DNA from: Trileptium ribeirensis
Lineage: Eukaryota; Nematoda; Enoplea; Enoplida; Thoracostomopsidae
Length of the DNA: 64,000 nt
NCBI GenBank assembly: GCA_030248225.1
Contig: JASANE010024780.1
Span: forward strand, 1-64,000
Direction of reading: 5' to 3'
Program-made: the position numbers and the translations under genes
Notes under the pieces: model-generated
Database searches by the model: none
Seen by the model: only the letters and a program-made list of their open reading frames with translations
What the model was told of the DNA's origin: nothing
In this document: one piece after another, positions 63,101-64,000 of the stretch
Position numbering within the stretch: the stretch's first letter is position 1
Layout: every line of letters begins with the position of its first letter

Positions 63101-64000
63101 ATTGCTCCGCCAAACACCTAGATACAGTTTTACCAAAACGTGAAATCAGTTATACTGAGTATGGGAGATCCAGCTGGAATTTTTGAAGTTTTCTCAACTT
63201 TGCTTCAGATAGATTCAGGCATACTCAGTTTGTGGCCAGAAAAGCGGTAGTAGAGTACACATTTTCACAAAAGGAAAAATTGCGTCCAGTAAAACATTGT
63301 TGAAACTCCACCCATCAACTAGTCAGAGTTATAAGTGTTATTGGTTAAAAAGGTTTGCTTCACAGAATGTTATTGGATGAACTGCGTTCAATTCAGTGAT
63401 TCCGTTTTAAATGAAGTTCCGCTTTCAACTTAAAACTAAACGTGAACACGTCAGAAGTGAGATACGGAGTACAACATGAACTTCATATGAAGACAGGCAG
63501 ACTGTAGTGCGGCTTTTAGTATATAGGATAGTGATACAACCTGAACAAATTTTTCGGTCCGGACGTCTAATTCAAACATTTCTGTCCACCAGGCACCAAA
63601 TTCACTGATGCTTATTTTTAGAAGTAGCTTTCACTGGCATCATGTTTAGAGAAATATTATCGTAACACATGTTAAGGAATTTCACGGCTACTCTGAGTAT
63701 CAAATTTAATTTGAGGAGGAAATTGTGAATTTGCAGTTCTGGCCAGGAAAATTTCAATGTTATGAACCGGTCCACGGACATAACTTATATAGGATTATTG
63801 TATCAATATATCATTTTATGTTACTTAAAATGGTATCAGTGCGCATATTTTCGCGCTCACAGTAGATACATATATACAAGGTGTAACAGCTCAACAGTTT
63901 AATACCATAAAATTTGTAGGTTTTTGAAGCAGAGTGTATTGTAGGATTGTGTATTGTAGTGTTAGGAATATTCGGTGTTTCGTGCTTTTATAAATCACTG
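63101..64000. other. 3' flank of the PB1 gene
   Basis: Probable 3' untranslated and flanking DNA. Contains an inverted pair ACTGAGTATG / CATACTCAGT about 60 bases apart near 63155-63230. No clear AATAAA and no further exon recognised. Confidence 0.4.

Overview
The window is nuclear DNA from an invertebrate animal that I cannot place to phylum. It is mostly AT-rich. It has GT-AG introns of 0.5 to 9 kb, very low gene density, and layered transposon remains: hAT-type elements with 8-bp target duplications, a BEL/Pao retroelement, RTE-like and other LINE pieces, and many dispersed and tandem repeats. No bacterial features, rRNA, convincing tRNA or CRISPR are present. Almost all long open frames are chance or repeat-derived.

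One real host gene is supported. It lies on the + strand from about 29.9 kb to 63.1 kb. I assembled it by hand from eleven exons whose reading phases agree at all ten junctions. The model predicts about 1,002 residues: an N-terminal PB1 domain (residues 15-119), a small Cys/His cluster (332-356), and a long acidic Ser/Asp/Glu-rich tail with two LC3-interacting-region (LIR) candidates (F379-V382 and F553-I556). PB1 plus LIR recalls the selective-autophagy receptors p62/SQSTM1 and NBR1, but no ZZ, FW or UBA domain is visible. Its last substantial exon is open in two frames, with an acceptor available for each.

Layout. 1-4.06 kb: a more GC-rich block without a recognised gene, with an LTR-like piece repeated near 9.0-9.8 kb. 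4-11 kb: AT-rich repeats and two short minisatellites. 11-17 kb: a palindromic 30-bp minisatellite flanked by duplicated LINE sequence, a broken RTE-like LINE (+), a broken BEL/Pao pol (-), and a possible BEL gag start in the opposite orientation. 17-20 kb: a 400-bp tandem duplication and a repeat with internal 356-bp units. 21.5-24.5 kb: nested TIR elements and hAT ends. 27.2-28.5 kb: a reverse-transcriptase remnant split by a 628-bp hAT element. 29.9-63.1 kb: the PB1 gene, whose introns hold two inverted copies of one hAT element, three copies of a 1.3-kb TIR family (one split by a hAT element), a LINE 3' end and several tandem repeats.
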